Under the pieces are notes generated by a model. It saw only the letters and a program-made list of their open reading frames with translations, did not search any database and was not told where the DNA came from. A DNA stretch of 64,000 nucleotides from Chamaecyparis obtusa (taxonomy: Eukaryota > Streptophyta > Pinopsida > Cupressales > Cupressaceae), in assembly GCA_027943335.1 (NCBI GenBank), contig BSBK01003251.1, forward strand, positions 227,501-291,500, read 5' to 3'. This document shows, piece by piece, positions 45,868 to 59,339 of the stretch. Both the position numbers and the translations under genes were made by a program. The first letter of the stretch is position 1. Every line of letters starts with the position of its first letter.

Positions 45868-48539
45868 TGTTGATGCGTGTTTTATGACTCATCAAATAGT
45901 AGAACAAAATACCGAGATATCCTATCCTCTCTTGAACAAAGTATCGCGTATGCCAAGATTACAAAAAGATCATAGGATAACTCCAAGGTTCCTCGACTTA
46001 TGTATATGCTTGGTGTTGATGTGATTTGCTAATGATCACAAGGGGCCTTACGTTTTCAATCCTTTATGTCATGATGATTATGGTTACTATCAAAAGATTT
46101 TCAATTAAGCACTATTTTTTGGGGTTTTCACCAGATATGCAGAAATGAAAAGGGTTTAGGGTTCAGAGATCCTAATCTAATCCTAAGGGTAATGATGGCT
46201 GAGGAAATTATTCTGATGGACGAATTCCTTAATTACCAAGGCATGCTTCACCAAGTCAAGCTACAACTACACGTATACCAGTGCAATCTTCAAGGGGTTT
46301 GTACGAATGATCAAATTTAAGCACATAAATGGGGGGTTCAGGCTAACTTTACACAATGATTTAGAATCATTAAAACATCAAAAGTATGAACCAAAGAAAC
46401 TCATCAAAACATCATCATATTCTCCAAAACATTCATTACACTTTATCTATCAAACTTAATCTAATTGAGAGAATAATGAGACCAAGCAAGCATTAAGACA
46501 CATCAAATGATCACCACACTTCAATGAAAATTCTATTGTCTCAATAGCTCATAAGCAACAATCTCAAAATTCACTCCCTTACAAATGAGAAGAAGTGGCT
46601 TTTATATAGGTCCTCGAAAACAACAAAAGGCCTAGATGAAAACAATAACCGATGGCCCAAATTTTTCCACCTCAGCCCTAATTAGGGTTAGGGCACAGAA
46701 AAGGAAGCTACATCAATGCATAAAAGAATCCACTACCATAGTGGGTAATAAATGCCCACCATGCATGCTCTTTTAGGAAGAGAGTGGGGTGAAATGAATG
46801 CCCAATATGCATACCCACTATGCATTAAATGCACTATTTTCCTTGAATGGATTATTCTTGATACCCTTCCTTAAATGTGTTGACTTTGACTTGAAGAATC
46901 TTTGACTAACCGATGAACATGATTGAGTGCCATGCTAACTTGCTAGGATTTGGCGAATATTTTTAATTGCATCATTTTGTAACTAAGTTTCACTTTGATT
47001 ACTTCTTCTGAAGATATATTCCTTTGATCACTTCCTTCCATGTACTTTGTTGAGACTTCATCTTTTGGAAATGGATCGAACTCTTTTGTTGATGATTCTG
47101 CCAATTTGGATTTTCTTCACATAGAAATTCCTTAGTCATGTTTTTGGACTTTGAGAAGGAATTCCAAGACGTGACATTCTTCCCTTTGTACATTTGCACT
47201 TGAATTGTGATCTTTGAACCTTGGATGCCTTGAACTTGATCACTTGGATCATGGTGTCTTCAACACTGCAACAGGAGTTCTGGAACTTGAATGTCATCCT
47301 TGATCATGCGGGACTAGAATCTTTTCTCCTACAAAATGAAATAATCAACATAAGAATCACTTAAAAAATCTTTCGTATTTTCTCTTTGAAACCTTCCCCC
47401 CTCTTAAAAAAATAAAATCCTTTCTAACATTCTCATGCCCCTTTTCTCTGATTCTTCAAACTCTTCACAAAGCGATCTCTCTCTAGAACTTAGACATTTT
47501 CTCTCTCCAAAAATTCTCTTTCTCTCTCTTCAAATCTCCACACCTTCCTCTTCTCATGTTTTAAATTCACTTTGTCACACTTCGAAAATTTTAAGATTTT
47601 TTGAATTTTTCTTAATTCTCTAAAATTCTGACAATTTGGAATCCACAACTTCGTAAAATTTGCGTTTTGAGTGATCTTTGACTTGAGTCAAGAATTTTCC
47701 GTTTTCTCCATTCTCCGTGACTACATCAATTTTGCGCTCCGAGCGCACATTGTGTGGGGTCCAAGATTCTTATTTTGGAGGATTCTATGACTGTCTTCAT
47801 TTTGCACAATGAGCGCACTTTAACACGAGTTGTGGATTTCGTTATTTTGGACAATCCACGATTGCTTCCATTTGGCACTGCGAGCGCATATTACCATGAT
47901 ATGGGGATTTTTCCCTTTGGAGGATTCCGTGACTATCTTCGGAATGCGCTCCTAGCGCACATTGGGTGGGATCTAGGATTTGTTCATTTTGGAAATTCCT
48001 TCACTGCCTTCATTTTGCGCAATGAGAGCATATTGGATGGGGTCTCGGATTTTCCTTTCTCTCACATTCCTTTACTACCTCTGTTTTGCGCCGTGAGCGC
48101 ATATTGGATGGGGTCCCGGATTTTCATTTCCGAGGATTCCTTCACCGGGCTCATTTTGCACTTGGAGCGCACTTTGGCATGCATGAGGATTTTATCCTTT
48201 TCGAGACTCCACGACCGCTTCTATTTTGCGCTTGGAGCGCATATTACATGGAGTCAGGTATTTTCGGTGGGGTCAGGGATTTTTCTATTTTCCACATTCC
48301 GTGACTGCGTGAAAAGTGCGCCTGAGGGAAGTAAAATTCGGGATTTGGAGGTGGTTGTGGATTGTGCTTTCAGCAGATTCCTTCATTCCTCATTATTCTG
48401 CTACTCCATGATAGTCGGGAGGCAAAGCTTTGTTCGAGACTGCTGCTAACAGAGCATCTGAAACCCAAAAAAGGGCCAAGCCAGCAGGGAGAGAGAAGTG
48501 GGATCCCATCTGATGGGCGGTGTTGTGGAGGTCACAACA
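45868..48539 (-). mobile_element. LTR-like copy C (5' LTR of the minus-strand gypsy)
   Basis: Begins TGTTGATGCGTG next to the third primer site and ends CACAACA at 48539, directly against the upstream region of the receptor kinase. A minus-strand TATA lies near 46600-46612. Copies B and A continue past the equivalent point with a tRNA-Arg-like motif; copy C does not, so its right end looks truncated. Confidence 0.8.
47650..48310. repeat. ~75-80-bp subrepeats in LTR copy C
   Basis: Eight degenerate units with cores such as TTTTGCGCTCCGAGCGCAC and TTTTGCGCCGTGAGCGCA. This copy keeps the most CpG of the three. It lacks about 52 bp present in copy B at 36840-36890. Confidence 0.85.
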
Positions 48540-48679
48540 GGACCCAATATCTAAAAGCGTTCTAATAGATTTACCTTCTAGATAATCTTCTAACATGACA
48601 AGACAACTAGAAAAAGGTTCAGAGAAATTTGTCTACATTATGATCAGCAGATTATCGTTTTTAAGTCTCCCGAATATCA
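48540..48679 (+). promoter_or_regulatory. Short upstream region of the receptor kinase
   Basis: Only 140 bp separate the LTR end from the first ATG. This is all the unique DNA available as promoter and 5' UTR. A weak TATA-like TATCTAAA lies at 48549-48556. No W box (TTGAC) was seen here. Any further promoter would have to lie in LTR copy C. Confidence 0.5.
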
Positions 48680-51277
<2,598 letters not shown>

Positions 51278-51340
51278 CACAGTAGCATTGAAGGATGGGT
51301 TGGTAGATTCTAGTCCCTATTTTGAAATAGGATTTAAATA

Positions 51341-51578
51341 TTGAAATATACATTTTTCCTTTTCTATCTTTAAATAAAATCAGATTTTTTTTTAAAAGAC
51401 TTTAGCTGATTTCAATTTGTGGTTTTAAATGTTAAAAAATGTGTGAAATATGAAGGATATTGAAATATATATTTTTCCTTTCTGTCTTTTAAATATAATT
51501 AGATGTTTTTAAAAAGATCGTATCTGACTTCAATTTGTGAATTTAAATGTTGGATAAATGTGTTTTTTTTATATTTTA
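51341..51578 (+). repeat. 119-bp tandem duplication in the kinase 3' UTR
   Basis: 51341-51459 and 51460-51578 are imperfect direct copies (both start TTGAAATATA and run through TTTTTCCTTT and CTTCAATTTGTG-type stretches). The AATAAA at 51373-51378 in copy 1 is a candidate polyadenylation signal; copy 2 has AATATAA instead. Confidence 0.75.
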
Positions 51579-51899
51579 TAGTTGAGGGATGATCTTATTT
51601 AATGCATTTCAAATATGAAACATGAAGGATAGTTGTTGTTTCTTTTGGTTGTTATCATAGTTTTGCATATACATTATATTAATTTGTAATAATATGAGAA
51701 TGAAAGCTATTTTGCACAATTTAATTTGCATATCAAAATTAGAATTAATTGTACAAAAAGAAGTTTGTGGCTTCATTAAAAGAGACATGTTAAACTGATA
51801 TATTGTCTTAGTATTTATGTTTCATGGATATTATAAATCTAAAAAAAATAGATCTCTTGACAACTTGAATTTTGATCGATTTTGTTCTAGTCATCTGCT
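51579..51899. other. AT-rich 3' flank; no gene seen
   Basis: AT-rich intergenic sequence after the kinase. No coding motif or repeat terminus recognised. Confidence 0.5.
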
Positions 51900-52880
51900 G
51901 TGTATGTTTTATGTTGTCTCATAGACTTTGGTTCATTTTTATCTTGGTTTTACTCTTCAAGATATCAAAGCTAAGTTATCAAAGCTAAGCTCAATTAGAA
52001 AAAGAGTTCCAACCACTCTTATTTTTCACACTTAACTTACTCATAATTTTTACTTTTTGTCAAAAATACTCCAGATCATCATATCACCTCCTGACTTTAT
52101 TAGAAATAATTTATAATTATCTGTAAACACTTTTAAAGCACTTTTAAAGGATGAGCACCCTTAAAATTATCAAGGTAAACAGAGATGATTATTATCTAAG
52201 AATTCTTGATCTCAAATGATATTATTGATATTTAAAAAGGGGAAAAAAATTAATCACTATGAAATATTGTTTGTTGTTGATCAACCGATTCCCCTCCACA
52301 AACCCATATTGAAGATCCACCTAATGTTGATTATAGTGAGCAACAACAATAATACGATGGACAGGATTGTGCGGTTGACAGACTGTTAACTCCATGCTGT
52401 CTTCATCGGCTTACATACTGACCACGACTCCCTTGTTTTGATATCTTCCACCGCAGCACAGAAATTAAACCTATTCACAACGATCCATTAGTGCCTTCCT
52501 ACTTAGATATTGAATATGTGAGGAAATGGGGCCCTCTACTTGACAACCTGATTAGCATTGTGCGGTCGAGAGAAATCCTTCACGTCATAGTGATCATGAC
52601 TCGTGAAAACTTTTCTTGTTGACTACCAAATGCATCTGTACATGGACACCAAATTTTGAACTAAATCTCCCACCAACCATGCTTTCATACAACCTCAATA
52701 TTATAGGTAGTCTACCAAAAGATTTTTGGAAAGGGTTGACTCTTCTTCCACCACGCGTTTAACTGATGGTTCCGTGTAGGGCTAATTCTCTTGGTTTAAA
52801 GAGTGATTTCAAACAAGTTCACTTGTTGGTTATGTTGATGACCAGATTCGGTGGGACCGGCAATGTCTTTTATTTCAACC
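51900..52880 (+). repeat. W-box-bearing block paralogous to 23740-24860
   Basis: Collinear with 23740-24860 but without the SINE. TTGAC cores lie near 52374, 52538, 52618 and 52735. Part of the block is internally duplicated, with GATTGTGCGGTTGACAG at about 52363 and GCATTGTGCGGTCGAGAG at about 52555. It is non-coding. It could be the promoter of a lost downstream paralogue of the kinase. Confidence 0.6.
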
Positions 52881-53096
52881 TATATATTTTGTTTCATACA
52901 TGGTGTCATTGTCATTATATTTAAAAAATAAATAAAAAATTGTGAATTAAGTCTACTTATTAATTAAAAAATATTAATACATAATTAAAAAAATAAGAGA
53001 TTGGAGGATATAAAATCATTCCCTAAGTCAAATGGGTTGTGCTCAGATACCAAAAACTAATATAAACATGGGCAAAACCCAGAAGCAGAAAAATAC

Positions 53097-53530
53097 CTAA
53101 GCAACTAATGCAATACCAACTGATGGAGGTGGATCAGGATCATTCTTCTTTCCTCGTACATCAGCAAGGTTGGGATTGGGGTCTGGAATAAACCCACCAT
53201 CAGTTGCCTCGTCTTCCTCCTCATTATCCTTCCCGAGTAGAGAATTACACAAGCTGGGGAAACTGCTTTGAAGAGCAAGGTCAACCAGAGAAGAAGGAAC
53301 ACCACCAGCAAAGGGCCATCTAGAGGGAGGACCATCGAGAGGTGGTGAAACTAGCCCCTGAGGAGAGAAATTCGGACAGTCATTTTGAACACCGCCAAGG
53401 ACCTTCTGAATGATGTGTGTGGGAATGCCTGACAAAGGAACTGCAACCATACTGAGGGCCATAGGATGGTAAAAGCCCACCAGAAACAAAACCACCTATG
53501 CGAGACAGTGGTGATCGTATAAGCGACATT
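53097..53530 (-). other. Small Pro/Gly-rich open frame, unknown
   Basis: A minus-strand frame of 132 codons ends at 53097 with an acidic, Pro-rich tail (DNEEEDEATDGGFIPDPNP, DPDPPPSVG). It has no family signature. It lies just downstream of the LINE reading frame and may be its 3' region or an unrelated exon fragment. Low confidence that it is a gene. Confidence 0.2.
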
Positions 53531-53639
53531 GCCCCAATGCTACAAAATCTCTTGCAAATGAGCCACCTTATTTTCTTGTAATTGAATTTGTAACATCACA
53601 TTAATGCAAATACATGCTTTAGCAAAAAAAAAAAGGTAT

Positions 53640-56630
53640 CAATGCATGAGCGTGAATATAATCGCATTCCTGTCCTTCCAAGTAGTGAATAAGATTTCCA
53701 TCCTAAAAGTATGCCAAATTTCAAGGAATTGAGAGGGAAATCTAGGAGAGTTGCCCAAAATGATCATATACCAAGTAAAGAATTTTGCTTGAAAGGGACT
53801 AAATAAATCATGAGTCCAAACCGAGTCTTTTTGTGCTCTCGTATAGAACTAGAAAATATGAAGGAAATATTTGCTCTAACCACAAAATGGACATTGAGGG
53901 TCTAATACTCCCAAATGTTGAAGACAAGGACCCAAAGGCAAGCCTTGGAAAAGAATACACCAGTTAAAATGAGCAATTTTGGGTTTTATAATAGCGGACC
54001 AAATAGTTAAAAACCTCCTTCTCTAGACAGCATGAGAGGACTACAAATGCCAACGATGATTCAAGATGGGAACCATAGGCATATAGGGTGAGAGCCATCG
54101 ATAACCTAGATGTGGTTTATAGCTTGAAAATTCTATTTGTGGATACCAATGTCAATCTTTCCACCATGGCTTGGTAGATGAAATACCAATTTTTTGAATC
54201 AATTGCAAAGGCAAAGCCCAAATCACTAGGTCAAAAGTCTGACAATCTTGGAGATTGAGGCAGAATTGAACTTGCAAGTCTTCCCAAGTGTGTAATCTCA
54301 TTGATGGTTTAGAAAATAGGTATTGATGGGTTTGAATTCCACGCTTGTGAAAGAAAAGAGCATGGATACCCAGGACATGGGCCATAGGAAGGCCTCAAAC
54401 CTAAATTACTGGAGACCACCAATATTATCCTAGTTAAAGGAAAGTCCATCTCAAAAGCTAGCACCATCCCAATAGAGGCTTCGTTTGGTTACTTCCTAGG
54501 CATGCCAAATGATTGTAGCAATAAAATATCTAGCTACATTTACACCATCTCTCTCATTAGCAAGAGGTTTTGAAAGCTAATCCCCTTCCATGTCGATCTA
54601 TGAAGTAGGAAACTAGATGAAATATAATGCCAGAGGAGAATTTTCCAAGCTTCATTGCTAGAAATGGCTTCAATCACCCATTTGGTGCACAAGGAAAGCC
54701 CTTGTTTCTAAGTTGAGATAAGTCCCAAACCTCTAAATTTTCTAGGAAGGCAACAAATTCCCATGCAACCATGTGCAAACCATGCTTTTCTATATTTATG
54801 GACCAAAGAAAATCCCTTGAAGTAACTTTTCAAGCTTGTTGTAGGAATATTTTGAAGGAGCCCAGCATGAGGAATAATATACATGGGTGGTTGTAAGCAC
54901 TTTGGAACAAATCTGAAATTTTTCTGCTAAATAAAGAGGCTTTGTGATCCAATATGCAAGCTCTTTCTCAATCTTGGCCATGACATAATTCCAAAGGTCA
55001 ATAGTCAAGCCATGAAAAGAAAAGGGGATAGCCAAAAAGTGGAAGACTTCCCAATGTTGAATAGATATTTCCAACCAAATTGAAGAATCCAATTTGGAGA
55101 TGATAAAAAGATTGTTTGTAACAAAGGGTTTTGTGCCATTGGATTACAAACCTAGCAGCTAAACAAAAGATGTCTAGATAGTGAAGTGAATTATGGATGT
55201 TTTCTTGATCTTCAATCAAGGTAAGGAAGGAATCCTCTAGACAATGCCCATTAACTAGCTATGAAGATGAATCTAGAAGAGAAATTCTCCTAAGTCAACC
55301 AAAAAAAGTGGTAGAAACAAGAAAATAGCCAAAGCCCTATACTGCAAGAACATAAAGGGATGGAGATAAAGGGAAAGATTTCCTCATGGATCTAAACAAA
55401 CCAAAGGTCTGAGATTGGTGACTATTAATGGTGATAGAAGAAGAGGCATCAACCAACAAAATTTGAAAAAAATGGATAAAGCGATGACTAAATCCTAAAG
55501 CTTTAATCATGGATAAAGCGAGGACTAAATCCTAAAGCTTTAATCATGGCTAAAGCTTTAATCCTAGACAACTATAATACTATCCAAGATGGATCTGTGT
55601 TGAATAAAACCTATCTACTCTGGACACACAATTTGAGGAAGAAGATGGTGAATTTTGAAAGAAAGTGCCTTGGTAATAATCTTATAGGAGACATTAAGCA
55701 ATTTGATATGACACCAATTAAAAATATATTTAGGATCACTAGCCTTATGTATGAATTTAATATTGCCTTTGTTTATTTCTTGTCCTAGTGACCTAGAATA
55801 ATATGCTTCTAAATAGATCTTATGTAAATCAAAGTCCACACAAGGCCATAGTGTTTTGTAAAATTCACAGGGAAAGCCATCACATCCTGGGGATTTATCA
55901 TCCACCACGGAGAAGGCTACTTCCTTAAGGTCTTTGAGGGTTAATAATTGGTCATAGAAGGACCTTTGTGAGTTAGATAGTCGAGATGGAAGAATTGTAA
56001 GGTATTCTTCTAAGGCTTGGTGACTAGAAATAGAAGGTTCATGTGTAGTGAATACTTTTTTATAATGATAGATAAAAGCTTGCAAAATATTAGTTACTTA
56101 TGAAAGAACTTAATTTCCTACTATGATTTTTTTAATGCCAGTGGAAGATTAACGAGCTGGGAGATAACAAAAAAAATCTTTTGAATCTTGGTCCCCAATC
56201 TTAAGCCAATAGATATGTGCTTTAATTTGAGCACCGCTAGCAGTGCAATTATCAACAATCTTCTCTTTATGGCAAAGAGCAGATACCTATAACTCCAACT
56301 CAGTGCAAAAAGGATTTGTAGCCAATTTCTATGTAGTTGCATGCAAATCCTTGGTAATAAATGCATATGACTACCAATGAAATTAGCTAGTTGTCTAGCA
56401 TAAATGTGGAGGAATTTTGTAGTACAAAGAATAACACTATTCCACCATGAGATCTAGCAATTTGGTTGGGTGGACCTGTGTTCAAAACTCCAAGTCTGTT
56501 GAATGTGGGTAGGTGTGGGAGGATGACTCAACAATGATGCATTGAGAAAAAAATGAGTTTAAAAGGAACATGGAAAAGTTGTCTACCATTTAATTTTGAA
56601 TTTAATGGGAAAATAATCAGACATAGTTGT
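53640..56630 (-). pseudogene. L1-type LINE, reverse transcriptase relic
   Basis: Minus-strand remains of a plant L1 non-LTR retrotransposon ORF2, with many stops and frameshifts. From the 5' side: a pre-RT segment (about 56280-56150) with WLKIGDQDSKDFF; the RT entry motif KSPGCDGFPCEFYKTLWP (about 55910-55850); a segment INKGNIKFIHKASDP then IKLLNVSYKIITKALS (about 55780-55640); and after a gap the thumb/connection segment EKELAYWITKPLYLAEKFQI with YSSCWAPSK (about 54970-54830). Near 53880 there is a CPFCGQ..HIF zinc-binding motif of the LINE zf-RVT region. The YxDD block was not located, and the endonuclease part was not recognised. No poly-A tail or target duplication could be fixed. Confidence 0.75.
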
Positions 56631-56635
56631 AATAC

Positions 56636-57546
56636 TGACGCAGGTCAAGGATGGTGGATCTAATTAAGGACAGTCCAACCTTGCAGCTTTAGAACAACAC
56701 AGCGAAATAACACAACAATTGTTTCAAAACATATTTTCCATTAACATTCCTGGCTATAAGGCCTTCTAGGTTAGGGTCAATTACAATCAGAAACAATTCA
56801 GCAAGATCAACAAGATCCAATACAACTACAGCTAGTTCAGTTCTTAGACAAATCAACAACTGATGGAAACCCTAAGGCAGATCTAAACTTGTTCTCACAA
56901 GCCACCAAGCAATCTCCTTGTCTCCAAGCCTCAACCACTAGCTCTGCTATTACAACTATCAGAAACTAATATGATCTACAAGATCTCACAGAATCTTTTC
57001 CACAACTTCACTTATCTGCTACCCCCAGATCTGCTCTCAAAACCTCTGATCTGAATGCCAAAAAAACTACCCAAATATCCTATAAATACTAATCATCAGC
57101 CACAAGTCAGCTAGATGACACAATTAACTCCTACAAAAAAATATTAAATGCAATACAAGTTGGCTCTCAAATAGCCTTACAATTATTAAATTCAACATGT
57201 CAGCCTCTAGATCTACATAGGAGAATCCAACAAAATCTACCAATAATAAATGCACCAAATCGGCCAAGAAAATCACCAAGAACTCCAGTCGGTAAGCCAG
57301 AACTACCGAGCGCCAGAGAAACAACCGATCACTAGTGAAACAACTGACCAAGCCAAGCAATACCGAGCAACACAGGCATCACCGAGCACCAGTTCCACCA
57401 AGCACAAGAAGCTTCACCGAGTTCCTTCAGTGACTGAGCTTCCTTCAATAACTGAGACCATTGGTTAAGGTTGCAACTGAGTAACACCAGCCAAATAACC
57501 AACCACCATGCAGATTCACCGAGGACCTAAGAATGCCCCTACATCA
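56636..57546 (-). mobile_element. LTR of a chromovirus-like gypsy element
   Basis: On the minus strand it begins TGATGTAGGGGCATTC and ends CTTGACCTGCGTCA, about 911 bp with TG...CA termini. It lies 3' of the gag-protease relic at 57571-58662 and would be that element's 3' LTR. A partner LTR is not visible in the window. It contains several CACCGAG/ACCGAGC motifs. Confidence 0.5.
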
Positions 57547-57570
57547 AACACCCCAGGTTCAAAAATATGT

Positions 57571-58662
57571 TCATATGTGAGAAGAACATCTTCTGGGATT
57601 TAGCACATAAATCTCGAACCGGTTCTTCACATACATGTCCTCCATCTCTTCACTTTGCATACTCTTCCATTTCAGCTTCCTTTGTCTTTTCAAGTATTTC
57701 CTTGATAACACACGGGTCTGTTCTCCAAATTGATCATTCATTCTCTCAGGATCTACCAACTCAACTCAGCTACCAATACTCAAACTTCTCCTACCGAGTG
57801 TTGTATCCAGCAAAGGCATCAAGGAAAACTTCTTGTCATCCTTCTCAACAGTAAACACATTCTTCACACAATCATACATAGCTCTGCAATCATATTGCCA
57901 AGGTCTACCGAGCAATATATGACAACTATTCATCTCCACAATATCACATAACACAAGATACTTATGCTGGCCAATCTGAACATCAATAAAGCATTATTCT
58001 CTTCCTTACAGAGCATGATCATCTTGCAACTAGCCAATCCTATAAGGATGTGGATGTCTCATTCTACTCAAACCAAGTTTCTAAACCATGTCCTCAGTAA
58101 CAAGGTTATCAGTACTACCACTGTCAACAATAACATCACAAAGTTTACTTCTAGACTTGCACTGAGTCCTGAACAAGTTACTCCTCTGACAAGGCTCCTC
58201 CTTTGTACTGAGCAATGTTCACCGAACCAGCAAGTTCTCAGATTCAGGTTCATCCTCAACATTTTCATTCACCACAGCAGTTCATCGGTCACCAAGCTTC
58301 TTCTGTGTACACTCAAAAGAATGGTTTCCTTCTTCACCATAGTTATAGCAAGTACCTTTAAAGATAACTTTACCTATCTTCTTATTCGGTTCCACAAGTT
58401 TCTCTTCATCTTCTGTTGTCAATTTATCCTTCACCGAGAGATCAATCTTTTCCTTCCCTCCAGGATTACTAAGTTGTTTCCTCTTCAACTTATCTTCTGC
58501 CTTCAGAGCATACTGATAAGCATCTTCAAGGGTATGTGCAGGATCATGGTATGCCAAAAAGTGGCGATGTGAAAAAAACTTATTTTCACTCATCCAAAAG
58601 CGCACAAATAGATTTGTTGACTTTTTGGTAGGCCTGAGTATCAGTACACCTGGCCAAACCAA
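57571..58662 (-). pseudogene. Chromovirus-like gypsy Gag-protease relic
   Basis: From the 5' side: the Gag C-terminal part at 58662-58282 with HTLEDAYQYALKAEDKL and a damaged zinc knuckle CYNYGEEGNHSFEC (second Cys to Tyr, His to Asn). Protease at about 58150-57770 has IVDSGSTDNLV (retropepsin active site) and DIVEMNSCHILLGRPWQYD, the pattern common in chromoviruses. Frameshifts separate these pieces. After the protease the frame decays, and RT, RNase H and integrase are missing before the LTR at 57546, so an internal deletion removed most of pol. Confidence 0.75.
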
Positions 58663-58983
58663 AAGCCAAACCTGAAGGCATTATTAGATATCCAATATTT
58701 GTGAGTGAATATAAATCACTGTACCCAACCACGTTCAACATTTTTTCATTGCCAAAATGTGAACGCAGCTAGGCTTTTGGATATCCGGTCCCATATCCCC
58801 TATCTGATTTTTCCCAAATTGCCCAGGTAAGTGAAGCTTCTATTTTTTATTGTTTTAATTGTTTTTTGTTGTTTTTAAATATAAATATATAGTTTTTTAT
58901 ATAAAAATTAGGGTAGAAATAATTTTTTGTATTGTTTTTTAAAATTCATTGTAATTATCTATTTTTTTTCATTGCTATCAGAC
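58663..58983. other. Element 5' region and possible short intron
   Basis: 58663-58830 is probably the 5' portion of the gypsy Gag or its leader on the minus strand. On the plus strand a good donor (CCCAG then GTAAGTG at about 58831) and an acceptor (TGCTATCAG ending 58981) would frame a ~150-bp AT-rich intron leading into the ORF at 58984. Confidence 0.3.
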
Positions 58984-59181
58984 ATGGAATCAGAAAACCC
59001 TCCTAGTGATCTCGCAAACAATCCAGACCCACCTCCCAACAATCCCCCACCTCCAGAAGATGTACCTATCACAAACCCTCATCATTTAGAAGATCTAATA
59101 GGAGATAATCTAAATGAGCTTAGAGGATTGGAAACTGCATATGCCAATATCTCCACATTGTGCCCCATGTTTACGACATAG
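58984..59181 (+). CDS. Small Pro/Asn-rich ORF, unknown
   Basis: Starts MESENPPSDLANNPDPPP three bases after a plausible splice acceptor. 65 residues to a TAG; the frame then stays open to about 59335 (KIENMEKLTQQPNATLLWRDSM, NITKHDIDNE), suggesting the TAG is a mutation in a longer ORF. Pro/Asn-rich start followed by a helical segment; no family recognised. It could be the N-terminus of a retroelement Gag-like protein. Low confidence. Confidence 0.3.
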   Translation: MESENPPSDLANNPDPPPNNPPPPEDVPITNPHHLEDLIGDNLNELRGLETAYANISTLCPMFTT

Positions 59182-59339
59182 AACACAAAAATTGAAAACA
59201 TGGAGAAACTGACACAGCAACCTAATGCTACACTTCTTTGGCGTGATTCCATGCACACCCAGTTTGATGATGGGCTTGATTATGGTCAAGTCATGAACCT
59301 AAATATAACAAAACATGACATAGATAATGAATAGGGTTA

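Larger units (their letters stand above)
34443..48539 (-). mobile_element. Ty3/gypsy retrotransposon with large LTR copies B and C
   Basis: Minus-strand gag-pol (38276-45288) lies between LTR-like copy B (34443-37167, possibly to 37971) and copy C (45868-48539). In transcription order: LTR C, tandem tRNA-Asn-type primer sites (45638-45862), Gag, protease, RNase H, RT, integrase, LTR B. A GTAGGGGGAA run on the minus strand at about 37972-37981 next to a TGTG start would be a suitable polypurine tract, which would extend LTR B to about 37971. LTR C would then have lost about 800 bp at its right end. Flanks (ATTCT left, GGACC right) do not match, consistent with truncation on the right. Confidence 0.75.

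Noticed and set aside
47754..48449. 231-codon open frame on the plus strand in LTR copy C (and 36407-36694, 36733-37077 in copy B)
   Set aside because: It reads straight through the ~75-bp subrepeats; the length comes from the repeat's low stop content, the same frame is broken differently in copies A and B, and the product has no family features.
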